Positions 43,613 through 53,907 of a DNA stretch of 64,000 nucleotides are shown here, in pieces. Position 1 is the stretch's first letter, and each line of letters starts with the position of its first letter. Below the pieces are notes generated by a model. It was not told the origin of the DNA and did not search any database. It worked only from the letters and a program-made list of their open reading frames with translations. Source of the DNA: Planctomycetaceae bacterium. Its GTDB lineage: Bacteria; Planctomycetota; Planctomycetia; Planctomycetales; Planctomycetaceae. The DNA lies in the NCBI GenBank assembly GCA_017795105.1, contig CP051247.1, positions 3,296,001 to 3,360,000 of the forward strand. The letters are read 5' to 3'. The position numbers were made by a program, and so were the translations under genes.

Positions 43613-46600
43613 ATGATGAAGTCTGAATTCGACCGCCTATTCGTTCAGGAATGCTGGTTCGTGAAGACTCGAGATCCGATTTACTACCGATTCGTCGCCG
43701 GAACGACGCTCGTGCTGCTGGCCGTGTACTGTTCGGCGGCGCTGTTTTACGTCGCTACGAGCGGGGACATCGGGATTCGCTGTCTGCTGACAAGCGAGCT
43801 GTCGGGGAAGCCGGGAGTTCCGATTCGACAGGTCGAGACTGTCCCAGCTGAGCAGCTCGGCGGGCTTCCGGATGGGTTCGGTGTCAGTCCCGAAGTGGGA
43901 GATCACGTCGTTGAGATCAACGATCGTCCTGTGCATTCGTTCGCGTCCTTCTCCCAGGCGATGGCGAGTCTGCGGAAGGCGTTGAGTTCGAATCCGGGAT
44001 ACGACGGGCGAGTTGAGGGGGCGAATCCGGTCGATATCGATCGTTACGCCTCGCTGCCGCCGGTCATTCTCTATGTTTCCCCCCGAGCGGACGGCGGGGC
44101 TACTCGCGAGGAGACTGCTGAGGAGAAGAAGGCATTCCAGGCGAAGTATGTGCGCATCCGTTTTATCGATAACGACACCGGTAAAACTGAAGAGAGCTGG
44201 ATGCGATTGCGTCCGCTGCCGGCGCTCGAGGTTGTGCTTTCGATCATCTGGTGTCTGCTGGAGTTCGCCATTTTTGCGCTGGCTGCGTTGTCGTTCTGCA
44301 ATCGGCCGAGCGATCCGGCTGGTCGGCTATTCTTTATTCTTTCGCTGCTGACATTGCCGGCTTTCGTCGGCGGATATCACTGGTGGCTGATTGCCTCCAG
44401 CCCCGGTCTCACGTTTCCGTTCGTGTATGCAGCCGTGCTGCTTCCCGTCGTGACTCTCGCGTTCTTCCTGAATTATCCGACACGAAGCGATTTCATCAGC
44501 CGCCATCCCGTCGCCAGTCGGGCGGCGCTCTACACGGCTCCGGGGCTGATGCTGCTTGTGATGACCTTCTTCCTGACGCGGGCCTACGTCGTTCAGGATT
44601 CGCAGGCGTCGATCGCCGTTACGCAAACGCTGCTGGTGTGGCTGCGGTGGGTGGTCGACGTTTACATCATGATTGCCCTGGTCTATTTCGCGGCCAGTGT
44701 CGTTGTGGTGTTTCGGCGGTATCAGTCCTGTCATCAGCCAGCCGAACAGAAGCAGTTGCAATGGATTCTCGGGGCCGCGTGCCTCGCGTTGCCACTCGTG
44801 TTGTACACGGTCTATCTGGCGTTTGAAGATCGTGTCGGGATGGCTTTGGGCCGTGGACGCATTCCGATGGTGATTGTGAGCCTGTTGTTCCTGACGGCTT
44901 ACGCCATCGGAATTGTGCGGTATCGTTTGATGCTGATTGATCAGATCATCAGCCGCCGTGTTCTGTACCTGGTCCTGACGCAGCTGCTGACCGTGGCCTA
45001 CAGCCTCATGATTGCCGTCGGCAGCCTGCTGACGGTCTATCGCGGAATGAGCGTGCCCGAACAGATTGTCCCACTGGCGATCATTCTGGCCCTTGGGATT
45101 CTAGCGGCCGGCTGGATGCGGGATCGCGTGCAGGAGACGCTCGACCGGCGATTCTTTCGCGAGAAGTATCGACTCGACCGGGCCATGCATCAGATGAATA
45201 CCGTGGTCGCCCGCGTGGCCGATGTGCGTGCACTGGCCGAACACATGCTGCGATCGTGCCGCGAAGTGCTGCAAGTGCGGTTTAGTGCTCTGTACCTCCG
45301 CGACCCGCGCTCGGCTCAGTTCGAACTTGTTGCCGCCGTGAACGGTCAACAGTTGCCATCGCGCATTTCCCTCGACGAGCAGGCGAGTCGTCAGTTGGAG
45401 CAGGAGGGGTCCTGCCAGCGGATTGGATCCTCGGGACGCTCTCAAATGCCGTCGCTGCAGATGCTGCATCGTGATTTGAACTCGCAGTTGATTCATGGAT
45501 TCGAGGTTGATGGCCGCCTCTCCGGCCTGGTGGTCCTTGGCCCAAAAGCGTCGAGCACGCCTTACACGGCAGAAGATACAACGTTTGTGACGGCCATCGG
45601 GCAGATGACAGCCGTGGCCCTTCAGTGTGTTCGAGTTCAGCAGAATGTCTCGCGGCTGGATGGGATGTTGCAGGAGAAGGTGAAGAAGATTGAAACGCAG
45701 GAACGGCAGCTGGCAATCCTGAGGCAGCAGCTGGAGTCCCGTTCGAAACCGGAGCCGCCTGCCGATGAGGATTCGACTCTGCCCGCGACGTCATTCGATC
45801 GCGGAAAGATCCGAGGAGACAGCCCGGCAATCGCCAGCGTGCTCGACTCCGTTCGGAAGGTCGCTCCGAGCGAGACGACCGTTCTCATTCGCGGAGAGAG
45901 TGGTTCCGGGAAGGAGCTGCTCGCCCAGGCGATTCACGCCAACAGTCATCGCAAAGAGAACGCGATGGTCAGCGTGAATTGTGCGGCTCTGTCTCCGACT
46001 CTGCTGGAGAGCGAACTGTTCGGTCATGTGAAGGGAGCCTTCACGGGGGCGTATCGCGACTCCGCCGGTCGCTTTCAGATGGCTGACAAAGGGACGTTGT
46101 TCCTCGATGAAATCGGCGACCTTCCCCCCGATGTGCAGGTCAAACTGCTTCGTGTGCTACAGGAACGCAAGTTCGAGCCGGTCGGAAGTCGTGAGTCGAT
46201 CTCCGTCGATGTCCGCCTGATTGCGGCGACGCACCAGAATCTCGAAGAACGGATTCGTACGGGTCTGTTTCGGCAGGATTTGTACTATCGACTGAACGTG
46301 ATCACGCTCACGCTGCCTCCACTTCGGGATCGCAAAGAAGACATTCTGGAGTTGAGTCTGGAGTTTCTGCGGGAAGCGGCTGAGAAGTCGAAGAAGTCGA
46401 TTCGTGATATCGACGATCTCGCCTATCGGGCACTGTTGAACTACGACTGGCCCGGTAACATCCGAGAGTTGCACAACGCCATTCATCGAGCCGTGGTGCT
46501 CGCAGAGACCGACTGTCTGTTACTGGAAAATCTTCCTGAAGAAGTCCGTGAGGCAGTCAGTGACGATGAGCAACTCAGTATCTACGAAGCCTCTGAGAAT

Positions 46601-46801
46601 CGGCGTCGACCGCAACGTCTTAAGCCAACCCCGGCGCCGGCGAAGCCGCTGATTCTGACTGCGGACTCCAACGGCGATGATGAGATTCATCAGCTGAAGT
46701 CGGCTCTCGATTCGGCGGATGGCAACAAGGCCCAGGCCGCTCGCTTGCTCGGGATGCCGCGAAGTACGTTCTACAGCAAGCTGAAGAAATACGGCATCTG
46801 A
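43613..46801 (+). CDS. Membrane-bound sigma-54-dependent regulator
   Basis: A 1062-residue one-component regulator. Order: TM helix (about 24-48); a periplasmic PDZ-like region (about 60-175, with VGDHVVEINDRPV); eight or nine TM helices (about 205-510) ending in the YRLMLIDQIISRRVLY segment typical of sensor-histidine-kinase membrane modules; GAF domain (about 530-675); a short coiled coil; sigma-54 AAA+ domain with Walker A GESGSGKE (about 761), intact GAFTGA loop (about 808), Walker B LFLDEIGDLP (about 830); Fis-type HTH at the C-terminus (NKAQAARLLGMPRSTFYSKL). ATG at 43613 or 43616; no Shine-Dalgarno seen. It is convergent with the SLC13 gene, 8 bases apart. Confidence 0.92.
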   Translation: MMKSEFDRLFVQECWFVKTRDPIYYRFVAGTTLVLLAVYCSAALFYVATSGDIGIRCLLTSELSGKPGVPIRQVETVPAEQLGGLPDGFGVSPEVGDHVVEINDRPVHSFASFSQAMASLRKALSSNPGYDGRVEGANPVDIDRYASLPPVILYVSPRADGGATREETAEEKKAFQAKYVRIRFIDNDTGKTEESWMRLRPLPALEVVLSIIWCLLEFAIFALAALSFCNRPSDPAGRLFFILSLLTLPAFVGGYHWWLIASSPGLTFPFVYAAVLLPVVTLAFFLNYPTRSDFISRHPVASRAALYTAPGLMLLVMTFFLTRAYVVQDSQASIAVTQTLLVWLRWVVDVYIMIALVYFAASVVVVFRRYQSCHQPAEQKQLQWILGAACLALPLVLYTVYLAFEDRVGMALGRGRIPMVIVSLLFLTAYAIGIVRYRLMLIDQIISRRVLYLVLTQLLTVAYSLMIAVGSLLTVYRGMSVPEQIVPLAIILALGILAAGWMRDRVQETLDRRFFREKYRLDRAMHQMNTVVARVADVRALAEHMLRSCREVLQVRFSALYLRDPRSAQFELVAAVNGQQLPSRISLDEQASRQLEQEGSCQRIGSSGRSQMPSLQMLHRDLNSQLIHGFEVDGRLSGLVVLGPKASSTPYTAEDTTFVTAIGQMTAVALQCVRVQQNVSRLDGMLQEKVKKIETQERQLAILRQQLESRSKPEPPADEDSTLPATSFDRGKIRGDSPAIASVLDSVRKVAPSETTVLIRGESGSGKELLAQAIHANSHRKENAMVSVNCAALSPTLLESELFGHVKGAFTGAYRDSAGRFQMADKGTLFLDEIGDLPPDVQVKLLRVLQERKFEPVGSRESISVDVRLIAATHQNLEERIRTGLFRQDLYYRLNVITLTLPPLRDRKEDILELSLEFLREAAEKSKKSIRDIDDLAYRALLNYDWPGNIRELHNAIHRAVVLAETDCLLLENLPEEVREAVSDDEQLSIYEASENRRRPQRLKPTPAPAKPLILTADSNGDDEIHQLKSALDSADGNKAQAARLLGMPRSTFYSKLKKYGI

Positions 46802-46809
46802 CCGAGCGG

Positions 46810-48576
46810 CTAGAAGGGCCAGATCAACGGAATCAGGGCGATGCTTGCGGCCCAGATGATGAGACTCAGTGGACCGCCGATGCGGGCAAAGTCGCTGGCC
46901 TGATATCCCCCGGGACCGTAGACCATGAGGTTGGTTTGGAACCCGTGAGGCGTGGCGAAGCAGGCTGCAGCCGAGATCATCACGGCGATCGCAAATGGAG
47001 TCGGGCTGACTCCCATGTTCGTCGCGGCTTCCAGAGCAATCGGGAATATGAGCATCCCTGCCGCCTTGGCCGTGATCAGATTGGTCATCACCATGGTGAT
47101 TCCGTAGACAACCGCCAGCACGATCAGTGGGGAACTGCCGACGCTGGTGATCACGCTACTGGCGATCAATGTGGCGGCTCCGGACTGGTCCATTGCTTCG
47201 CCCAGACCGATGCCGGCTCCAATCGTGACGAGGATCGACCAGTCGATACACTGCCGAGCCTCCGGTGGACGAACACAGCGGGTCAGGACCATCAGCACGG
47301 CTGCGAATAGCGACGCCTTGAGCATCCCGAATTCGAGAATCGTCGCGGTGATAATCATGATGCCGAGAATGACCTGCGCCATCCATGCCTGTTCGTGACG
47401 AAGCGGAGTGGAGTCTTCGACGCGACTGACCAGGAAGAAATCCCGGCTGTTGCGATGAGTATCGGCAAACGATGGGTGCGCTTCCAGCAGCAGCGTGTCG
47501 CCTGGCAACAGAACGATATCGCCGATTTTTCCACGAATCCGATGGCCGTTTCGGGAGACGGCAATCACGACCGCGTTGTAGAGGGTCCGAAAGTGCATGT
47601 CGCGAATCGTCTGGTTCACGACGGGGCAGGTGTTCGAGACAACTGCTTCAATCAGGCATCGTTGCGAACGGGGGCTGTCGAGTTTGAAGACCTGGTTGGT
47701 TGCCGGTTTCAGCCCGGCGATCTTCTGCAGGTCTTTGATTGATTCGACAACGCCGACAAAGATCAGCCGGTCGCCCTGCTCGATGCGACGCTCCGGGGAG
47801 ACGACCGGAATCAACTCATCGTTTCGGGCAATCTCCATCAGATAAAGGCCGGGGAGCGATCTCAGGCCAGCTGCTCCGATCGACTTTCCAACCAGAGGGC
47901 TACCCGGTTCGACGATCATTTCGATCGTGTATTCCCGTGGATCATCGAACTGCGTTTCCGCAGAAATGCGATCTGGCAGCAGCCAGCCGCTGGTCAACAG
48001 AAGAAAGGCCAGTCCGATCACGGTGAGAGGAAGGCCGATCCAGGTGACCTCGAACAGTCCGATCGGATCATAGCCGGCTTCGGCAAACCAGCCATTCAAG
48101 ATGAGCGTTGTGCTGGTTCCGAAGATCGTGCAGGTGCCGCCGAGAATCGTGGCGAAACTCAAAGGGAGTAGAAACTTCGAAACCGAATAGCCGCATTTCT
48201 TCGCCCAGTCGTTCACGACGGGCATCAGCATGGCAACAACCGGGGTGTTGTTGATGAAGGCGGAGAGCACGGCGGCCGGGAAGATGAGTCGGACCAGTCC
48301 CGTCGTCGCCGACTTCGGGTGTCCGAGCATGCTCTGGACGATCTGATTGATCGCTCCGGTTTGATGCAGGCCCTCGGCGACAACGAAGAGAATGGCGACC
48401 GTGATGAGTCCGGGGTTTGAGAAACCCTTCAATCCACGGTCGACATCGACAACGCCGGAGAGCAGCAGGAACGAGAGCGCACCGACAAGGATCAGGTCCG
48501 GACCGATGCGGGAACGGATCATCGCGATGATCGATCCGAGCACGATCGTCAGTGTGAAGACGATTTCCCAGGTCAT
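46810..48576 (-). CDS. SLC13/DASS-type transporter with RCK_C domains
   Basis: A 588-residue permease. TM-rich halves surround two cytoplasmic TrkA-C (RCK_C) domains at about residues 212-290 and 305-375 (for example PGSPLVGKSIGAAGLRSLPG and GDTLLLEAHPSF). The N half has the family motif FINNTPVVAMLMPVV and the C half has LITAKAAGMLIFPIA. Members carry dicarboxylates, sulfate or other anions with Na+; RCK_C-bearing forms often carry sulfate-like anions. The neighbouring bisphosphate nucleotidase gene, 55 bases upstream on the same strand, would fit a sulfate-assimilation role; this is inference. Confidence 0.9.
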   Translation of the reverse strand: MTWEIVFTLTIVLGSIIAMIRSRIGPDLILVGALSFLLLSGVVDVDRGLKGFSNPGLITVAILFVVAEGLHQTGAINQIVQSMLGHPKSATTGLVRLIFPAAVLSAFINNTPVVAMLMPVVNDWAKKCGYSVSKFLLPLSFATILGGTCTIFGTSTTLILNGWFAEAGYDPIGLFEVTWIGLPLTVIGLAFLLLTSGWLLPDRISAETQFDDPREYTIEMIVEPGSPLVGKSIGAAGLRSLPGLYLMEIARNDELIPVVSPERRIEQGDRLIFVGVVESIKDLQKIAGLKPATNQVFKLDSPRSQRCLIEAVVSNTCPVVNQTIRDMHFRTLYNAVVIAVSRNGHRIRGKIGDIVLLPGDTLLLEAHPSFADTHRNSRDFFLVSRVEDSTPLRHEQAWMAQVILGIMIITATILEFGMLKASLFAAVLMVLTRCVRPPEARQCIDWSILVTIGAGIGLGEAMDQSGAATLIASSVITSVGSSPLIVLAVVYGITMVMTNLITAKAAGMLIFPIALEAATNMGVSPTPFAIAVMISAAACFATPHGFQTNLMVYGPGGYQASDFARIGGPLSLIIWAASIALIPLIWPF

Positions 48577-48631
48577 CCGGAGCGGCCCTTCAGTTCGCCA
48601 GTCGTGGAAGTGGTGCGGTGCTCAAGGCCAG

Positions 48632-49624
48632 TCATGACACGCCGACTGCGGCGAGAGCCTCAATGATCTCGTCATGACCGGAGCCATTGCTGACCACCAC
48701 GCCCCGATTCTCCTTCAGGGTCGACCCGTGAGTGAATTCGAGCGGTTTGCCGGTGACGTCGGTGATGGTTCCGCCCGCTTCTTCAACGACGAGCACTCCA
48801 CCGGCGTGGTCCCAGATCTTTTCCTGGTAACCGGGACGAGTCGGCAGGCGAAGATAAATGTCGGCTTCTCCACGAGCGACCACGCAGTACTTGGCCTGAC
48901 TGTCGAGGCGGACGGGATCTGCTTTGATGCCGAGCCGATTCGCGACCTCTGCCGAGTCATTGTGGGAACTGTGACCGGATTCGACCGACTCGCAGAATCG
49001 TTTCTCCGCCATTGCCGTACGGGAACTGACGCGAACGGGCTCCGGATTCAACAACGACACCAGCGAACGCACCGTTGTGCCCTGTCCGCGAATCGCGGAG
49101 TAAGCAAGACCGCCTCCTTCCGGCGGGGTCTTGACGTCGGGTCCGAGGTTCGGGCAACCAACGGCAGCGACCGTGACAACGCCATCGACGATGAGAGCGA
49201 GTGAAATCGCATACTGCTCGCGACGCAGGAAGCCTTTGGTGCCGTCGATCGGATCGAGAGTCCAGAAGCGGTTGCAGTATTCTTTCTGCGAGCAGCGATC
49301 AACCCAGTTGAAGATGGCATCGTCGGTCGGGTTGAGGTCGAGGCGAATCATCTCGTCATGAATCGCCTTGAGAAAGCCCGCCTGCTCGGGTTGGCGCAGC
49401 TCCGCGGCATCTTCCTCACCAATGATGGGATCGTCGGGGAAGTGCTTTTCAAGAACACGGGCGACGAGCGCCTGAGACCCGAAGTCGGCAATCGTAACGG
49501 GGCTCTTGTCCTTCTTCTCCAGGACATCGGGAGCGATTCGCGAATTGACCGAGCGGCATAGTTTGGCCGCCTCAGCGACTGCCTGCAGCGCGACATCCAG
49601 CTCGCGCGAGAAATCTTCAGACAT
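48632..49624 (-). CDS. 3'(2'),5'-bisphosphate nucleotidase
   Basis: A 330-residue member of the Li+-sensitive phosphatase family, removing the 3'-phosphate from PAP, a by-product of sulfate activation and sulfotransfer. The metal sites are present: GEED (acidic loop near residue 73), DPIDGTKGFLRREQYAISLA and WDHAGGVLVVEEAGGTITD. The length matches HAL2/SAL1-type enzymes rather than the short CysQ. Other inositol monophosphatases share the fold but lack the GTKGF/EQYA features. The ATG at 49624 is followed 55 bases after the stop by the SLC13 transporter, suggesting one operon. Confidence 0.9.
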   Translation of the reverse strand: MSEDFSRELDVALQAVAEAAKLCRSVNSRIAPDVLEKKDKSPVTIADFGSQALVARVLEKHFPDDPIIGEEDAAELRQPEQAGFLKAIHDEMIRLDLNPTDDAIFNWVDRCSQKEYCNRFWTLDPIDGTKGFLRREQYAISLALIVDGVVTVAAVGCPNLGPDVKTPPEGGGLAYSAIRGQGTTVRSLVSLLNPEPVRVSSRTAMAEKRFCESVESGHSSHNDSAEVANRLGIKADPVRLDSQAKYCVVARGEADIYLRLPTRPGYQEKIWDHAGGVLVVEEAGGTITDVTGKPLEFTHGSTLKENRGVVVSNGSGHDEIIEALAAVGVS

Positions 49625-50579
49625 GCTCCATCCTTCTCCTGCTTCCAGAACCGTAACTCTTTTCCATGTATGGGAAAACAGCCCGGAGTATAGCGGGATC
49701 AGGCGGTCATGTCTTGCTTGCTTCGGGTCGAATGCGGGCGGGGAAATGCTGGGGCGGGGCGTCTGGCGGCGGTGTTAACACAAAACCCGGACTTCACCGG
49801 ATTTTAATATCTCGTTGATGCCTCGTTCCGATTGGAGCCTACCATGTCGCTCGTCGAGACATGTCACCGCAGTGGTGCCTGTCCGGGGCGCCGCAAGGGT
49901 TCCGGAAGACTGACGATCATCGCCGGAGAGAATGGCGTCCGTCGATAACGCGGGTGCCGGATTTCGTCGAAGTCCAGCCGGCGAGGCAATCGGAGTCAGG
50001 ATGGTTCCAACCCGCCGCCAACGATTTTTGGTTTATTGTCGCCGACTTCACAATCCATACACAAACGCCGGATACGGTGTTCCTCACACAAGACCGGCAA
50101 CTGGTTTTACCCTCAACAATAACGATCGAGTCTGTCACGAAGTTTCCTGGCGACGCGATCGTCCTGAGGGGCGGATAACGGAGACATTCCTCAAGAGCAC
50201 TCTGAGCCAATGGCGGTTGCCCCGCGAGTTCGATGAACTGACTGCAGTTCCAGCCGAACTTTCACACCAACGAAGACCACCGCCTTCCTGAGTTCCTCTG
50301 AAACGACTGTCTCCTTTTGTTTGATAGATTGCACGGACGCTGAGGGCTTTGAGATGCCCGAGAAAAATGGCGATCAGAAGGCCTGACCGAATAACTCTAC
50401 GGCAGATCTGGAAGATCGTTGGAAATCTTCGCCGGAATTTTTTCCTCGGCGAACCCCTGGACGTCGGAGGGCAGGAACCTGTGGGTTCGATCTGTCTTTC
50501 TGGTCCCCATTTTGTTGGTCATCGCAACGTTTGCGGTGATGTTTCTTTGTAGTTCTCTGATTGTTGGAGAAACGCACTT
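49625..50579. other. Long intergenic region, cysQ-like to DUF1559
   Basis: This 955-base gap lies between divergent genes. Frames of up to about 119 codons exist on both strands but none has a family match, an orderly start, or codon use like the neighbours. An AT-rich patch with TTTTAATATC lies near 49801-49811. It may hold a long leader for the DUF1559 gene. No RNA gene recognised. Confidence 0.5.
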
Positions 50580-51866
50580 ATGAAGACTCGTTCCCTGAAG
50601 CGAGCAGGTTTTACCCTGATCGAACTGCTGGTGGTTATCGCCATCATCGCCATTCTGGCTGCTCTGCTGCTGCCAGCTGTCCAGCGTGCTCGCGAAGCCG
50701 CTCGTAACACGCAGTGTAAGAACAACCTGCGTCAGTACGGTATCTCGATGTTCGTCTTCGCTGATTCCGATCCTAAGGGTCGTCTCTGCACCGGACAGTT
50801 CGACTACCTCCGCGATGGTTGCCCGGATACCTTCGGCTTCGTCGCTGACATGGTCAACCAGGGTGCAGGTTCCGGTCTGGAACTGAACTGCCCCTCGAGC
50901 CCGTTCGTTGTCAACGAGAAGTTCAACGAACTCCTCGGTGGTGACACGACTGGTTCCAACACCAAGATCCCGACCAGCGGTCACCCGCTGTCCTTCCGCC
51001 TGACCGAAGGTGCCTGTGGCGACTTCTCCACTCCCGCCGTTTCGGGTGCAGCCAACACCGTCGATCGTGGTAACTACGTCGTGACCAACTTCATCGAAAA
51101 GGGTTACGTCACGAACTATGCCGCTTCGTGGTTCCTCTCCCGTACCGACGCGATCACCGCTCAGGACGGAACGATTTCTGGCTCGGGTGGCGACGCTGCC
51201 TGTAAGGGTCTGCTGGGATCGCTCGGCCCGATCACCATCAGCAAGCTGGATCAGGCTGACGCTCCGACCTCCGCCATTCCCCTCCTGGGTGATGGTGGTC
51301 CTGGTGACATCGGCGAAGCAACGCTGGCTGTTACGCTCGGCAACTTCGCTTCCGCTGGTGACCGTATGGCTGAAGCTGCCAACGATGGACCGTCTCAGGT
51401 CGATACCGCCAGCGGTACGGCTCCGGACATCGAACTGCTCGACACTCCGAGCAGCCCGGTTCAGTGGGCTCCGACCGACGGTGTCGATTCGACTCTGCTG
51501 AACGATCGTCTGCCTTCCCCGAACGACTTCGCTACGACTGTCAACGGTGTTACCGTCGACTCGGCAACGACTCCGGCTCAGTGGAACACCGCTTTCGGTG
51601 GAGACGACGGCGTTCTGTGGCTGCAGGACACTCGCGACTGGTACGCCATCCACAGCGGTCAGGTTAACCTGCTGATGGCTGACGGTTCGGTCAAGAACTT
51701 CAAAGACCTCGACGGCGACAACTTCTTCAACCCCGGCTTCGGTATGGTCGGTGGCTCGGAAGCCGGCGACGGTTACACCAGCAACCAGATCGAACTGCCT
51801 CACTTCGAATGCTACAACGGCGGTTCGCTGTTCCAGAATCAGCTGGTCAAAGGCAACTTCGAGTAA
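50580..51866 (+). CDS. DUF1559 pseudopilin-like protein
   Basis: A 428-residue planctomycete-type protein: a type IV prepilin-like N-terminus with [17 protein letters not shown] (residues 10-26), then a long helix with [20 protein letters not shown], and the DUF1559 body with the C-terminal [20 protein letters not shown] segment. It is exported through a type II secretion or pilus-like machine and processed after the Gly. GGAG lies 10 bases before the ATG and a strong terminator follows. Gly and Arg codons are strongly GGT/CGT-biased, unlike the neighbours, suggesting high expression. Confidence 0.95.
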   Translation: MKTRSLKRAGFTLIELLVVIAIIAILAALLLPAVQRAREAARNTQCKNNLRQYGISMFVFADSDPKGRLCTGQFDYLRDGCPDTFGFVADMVNQGAGSGLELNCPSSPFVVNEKFNELLGGDTTGSNTKIPTSGHPLSFRLTEGACGDFSTPAVSGAANTVDRGNYVVTNFIEKGYVTNYAASWFLSRTDAITAQDGTISGSGGDAACKGLLGSLGPITISKLDQADAPTSAIPLLGDGGPGDIGEATLAVTLGNFASAGDRMAEAANDGPSQVDTASGTAPDIELLDTPSSPVQWAPTDGVDSTLLNDRLPSPNDFATTVNGVTVDSATTPAQWNTAFGGDDGVLWLQDTRDWYAIHSGQVNLLMADGSVKNFKDLDGDNFFNPGFGMVGGSEAGDGYTSNQIELPHFECYNGGSLFQNQLVKGNFE

Positions 51867-51899
51867 GCCTTCTGAGCAGACGTGCTGATTGAGAATCCG

Positions 51900-51939
51900 G
51901 CCCGGGGGAGTTTCGAACTTCCCCGGGCTTTTGTATTTT
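51900..51939 (+). terminator. Terminator after DUF1559 gene
   Basis: CCCGGGGGAGTT TCG AACTTCCCCGGG forms a strong stem followed by CTTTTGTATTTT. It starts about 34 bases past the DUF1559 stop and isolates that gene from the TPR protein gene. Confidence 0.92.
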
Positions 51940-51978
51940 ACAGGGGCCCGATCGTCACTCTGACTTTGCCTGCACCCC

Positions 51979-53895
51979 ATGCGCCGCCCCGTTGCTCTCG
52001 CTCTGTTCTTGATCGCCCTCTGTACGGTGTTGGCGTATTCGAACTCGTTCGCGGGGACGTTCATTCAGGATGACTACGAAACGCTGCTCAACGGCTGGGA
52101 CCTGTCGCTCTATTTTCAGCCAGTCAATGTCTTTACCGACGAGTTGAATACCCGTGGCTTCACGATGTTTACGTTCGCTCTGAATAAGTCTCTGTTCGGT
52201 GCGACGGCTCTCAGCTACCACATCGGCAGCCTCGCGATTCATCTGCTGGCCAGTCTGCTGGTCTTCGATGTTATCCGGCAATCACTGCGGCTCTATCACG
52301 GCCGTCGCCATTCTTCGGAGTCACGCGTCGATTCGCATGATCGACGGGATCTGCTCATCGCCCTGACAACCGCTCTGATCTTCGCGGTCCACCCTCTTCA
52401 ATCGCAGGCGGTTACTTATCTATCGCAGCGCAGTGAGGCTCTGATGGGCGCGATGTATCTGGCTTCGCTGGCGACAATGATTCGCGGCTTACGGACAGAA
52501 CATTCATTTGCCCGGGCCGGGTGGTTGATGCTCTCGGTTGGATGTTGTGCACTGGGAATGCGGTCGAAAGAAGCGATGATCGTGGCTCCACTCCTGCTGA
52601 CCTGGTACAGCCTGGTGTTTCTTCCTGTTCAGAACCGGTCCGAGTTTGTGAGGCGGCTGCCCTACTACGGGCTTCTTTTTGCCACGATCTCTCTCAACAG
52701 CAGTCTGGCTCAGATTCATCCGGTACTCCCGGAAGGACTTGGTGAATCGGCTGTGAGCGCGGAGGCGGAGACGTCATTGGACGGCAGTGACCGAAAAGCG
52801 TTCAGCCAGAAAGGAGCCCGATTGAGTCGCTGGGAGTACTTCAAAACGCAGCCCGGCATCATCCTTACCTACATTCGCCTCGTCTTCTGGCCGAGCGATC
52901 TCTGCTTCGACATGGGGCATGTGCAGCCGCCGGCGGACTGGATCTTCTGGTCGTCTGCAGCGGTGCTCTCACTGGCATTTCTGGCAACGGTCATTGCCGC
53001 GTTTTCGGCTCCAGCCTGGGGGTTTCTGGGAGCCTGGTTCTTCATCAACCTCGGGCCGCGAAGCAGTTTCATTCCGCTGGAGAATCCGTATTTCGAATAT
53101 CGCATGTATCTGCCGATCCTGTCGGTACTCCTGCTCTCGGTAATCATTTTCGATGCGGCAGTGCGACGGATGTCGTGGCGAGCCGAAACCCGGACCGGCG
53201 TTCGCGTGCTGGTGACGGCAGTCGTCGTTGTCGTGCTGGCCGGCGTCACATTCCGACGGAATATGCTCTACGCAAACCCGACGCTGCTGTGGCGAGACAC
53301 TGTGCGGAACGCACCATGGAATGGACGCGCTTTTACGAATCTGACTCGTGGTCTATTGCTCGATGGATCGGAAGAGGCCTTGCAGGAGGCGGTCACATTC
53401 GGCAGACAAGCTGTTGCTTTGAGCCCATCGTCGGCCAAGGCCGCCAATATGTATGGGCTGGCGTTGCAAAGAACGGGAAATCTTGAAGAAGCGAAAACGC
53501 AGTACCTGCGGGCCACGCAACTCGATCCTGGGTTGATGCATCCTTGGCTGAATCTCGGGAATATTTACAGCCCGACTGATTCAGAGACCGCGCTGGCCTA
53601 CTACACCCGGGCTCGCCAGTTGGCGCCCAACGATCCGGCCGTCGTTACAAATTACGCCTCAACCATGTTGTATCGCGGCGAGCAGACTTCGACCGCGATT
53701 GAGATGCTCAAACAACTGGCCGCAAGCCAGCCGAGCCATGTTGACTCTCGATACAATCTCGCGTTCTACCTGGTCCGTGAAGGAGCGTATCGCGAAGCGC
53801 GGCCCCTCGTCGACGAGCTGATGCGCATCAGTCCCGGAGATCAACGATTCCGGGATCTGGACGAGACAATCAAAAAGAACCAGCCGGGTCAGTGA
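51979..53895 (+). CDS. TMTC-like membrane protein with TPR repeats
   Basis: A 638-residue protein. The N-terminal two thirds are polytopic: about nine hydrophobic segments from residue 4 to about 430, with the DDYETLL loop near residue 31 and an acidic DLCFDMGHVQP loop, as in the DUF1736/TMTC and GT-C glycosyltransferase-like proteins. The last about 200 residues form TPR units (AVALSPSSAKAANMYGLALQ, EAKTQYLRATQLDPGLMHPW, ALAYYTRARQLAPNDPAVVT, EAYREARPLVDELM-like). A role in protein O-glycosylation is possible but unproven. It is convergent with the pseudo-HtrA gene, 12 bases apart. Confidence 0.85.
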   Translation: MRRPVALALFLIALCTVLAYSNSFAGTFIQDDYETLLNGWDLSLYFQPVNVFTDELNTRGFTMFTFALNKSLFGATALSYHIGSLAIHLLASLLVFDVIRQSLRLYHGRRHSSESRVDSHDRRDLLIALTTALIFAVHPLQSQAVTYLSQRSEALMGAMYLASLATMIRGLRTEHSFARAGWLMLSVGCCALGMRSKEAMIVAPLLLTWYSLVFLPVQNRSEFVRRLPYYGLLFATISLNSSLAQIHPVLPEGLGESAVSAEAETSLDGSDRKAFSQKGARLSRWEYFKTQPGIILTYIRLVFWPSDLCFDMGHVQPPADWIFWSSAAVLSLAFLATVIAAFSAPAWGFLGAWFFINLGPRSSFIPLENPYFEYRMYLPILSVLLLSVIIFDAAVRRMSWRAETRTGVRVLVTAVVVVVLAGVTFRRNMLYANPTLLWRDTVRNAPWNGRAFTNLTRGLLLDGSEEALQEAVTFGRQAVALSPSSAKAANMYGLALQRTGNLEEAKTQYLRATQLDPGLMHPWLNLGNIYSPTDSETALAYYTRARQLAPNDPAVVTNYASTMLYRGEQTSTAIEMLKQLAASQPSHVDSRYNLAFYLVREGAYREARPLVDELMRISPGDQRFRDLDETIKKNQPGQ

Positions 53896-53907
53896 CCCCG
53901 TTAGAAT

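Noticed and set aside
49861..50178. 105-codon plus-strand frame in the long gap before DUF1559
   Set aside because: No recognisable domain, no Shine-Dalgarno, and competing frames of similar length on both strands.
50397..52064. A 555-codon frame antisense to the DUF1559 gene
   Set aside because: Opposite strand to a clear family gene; no Shine-Dalgarno, no domain. Long antisense frames follow from the GNC/GGT codon bias.
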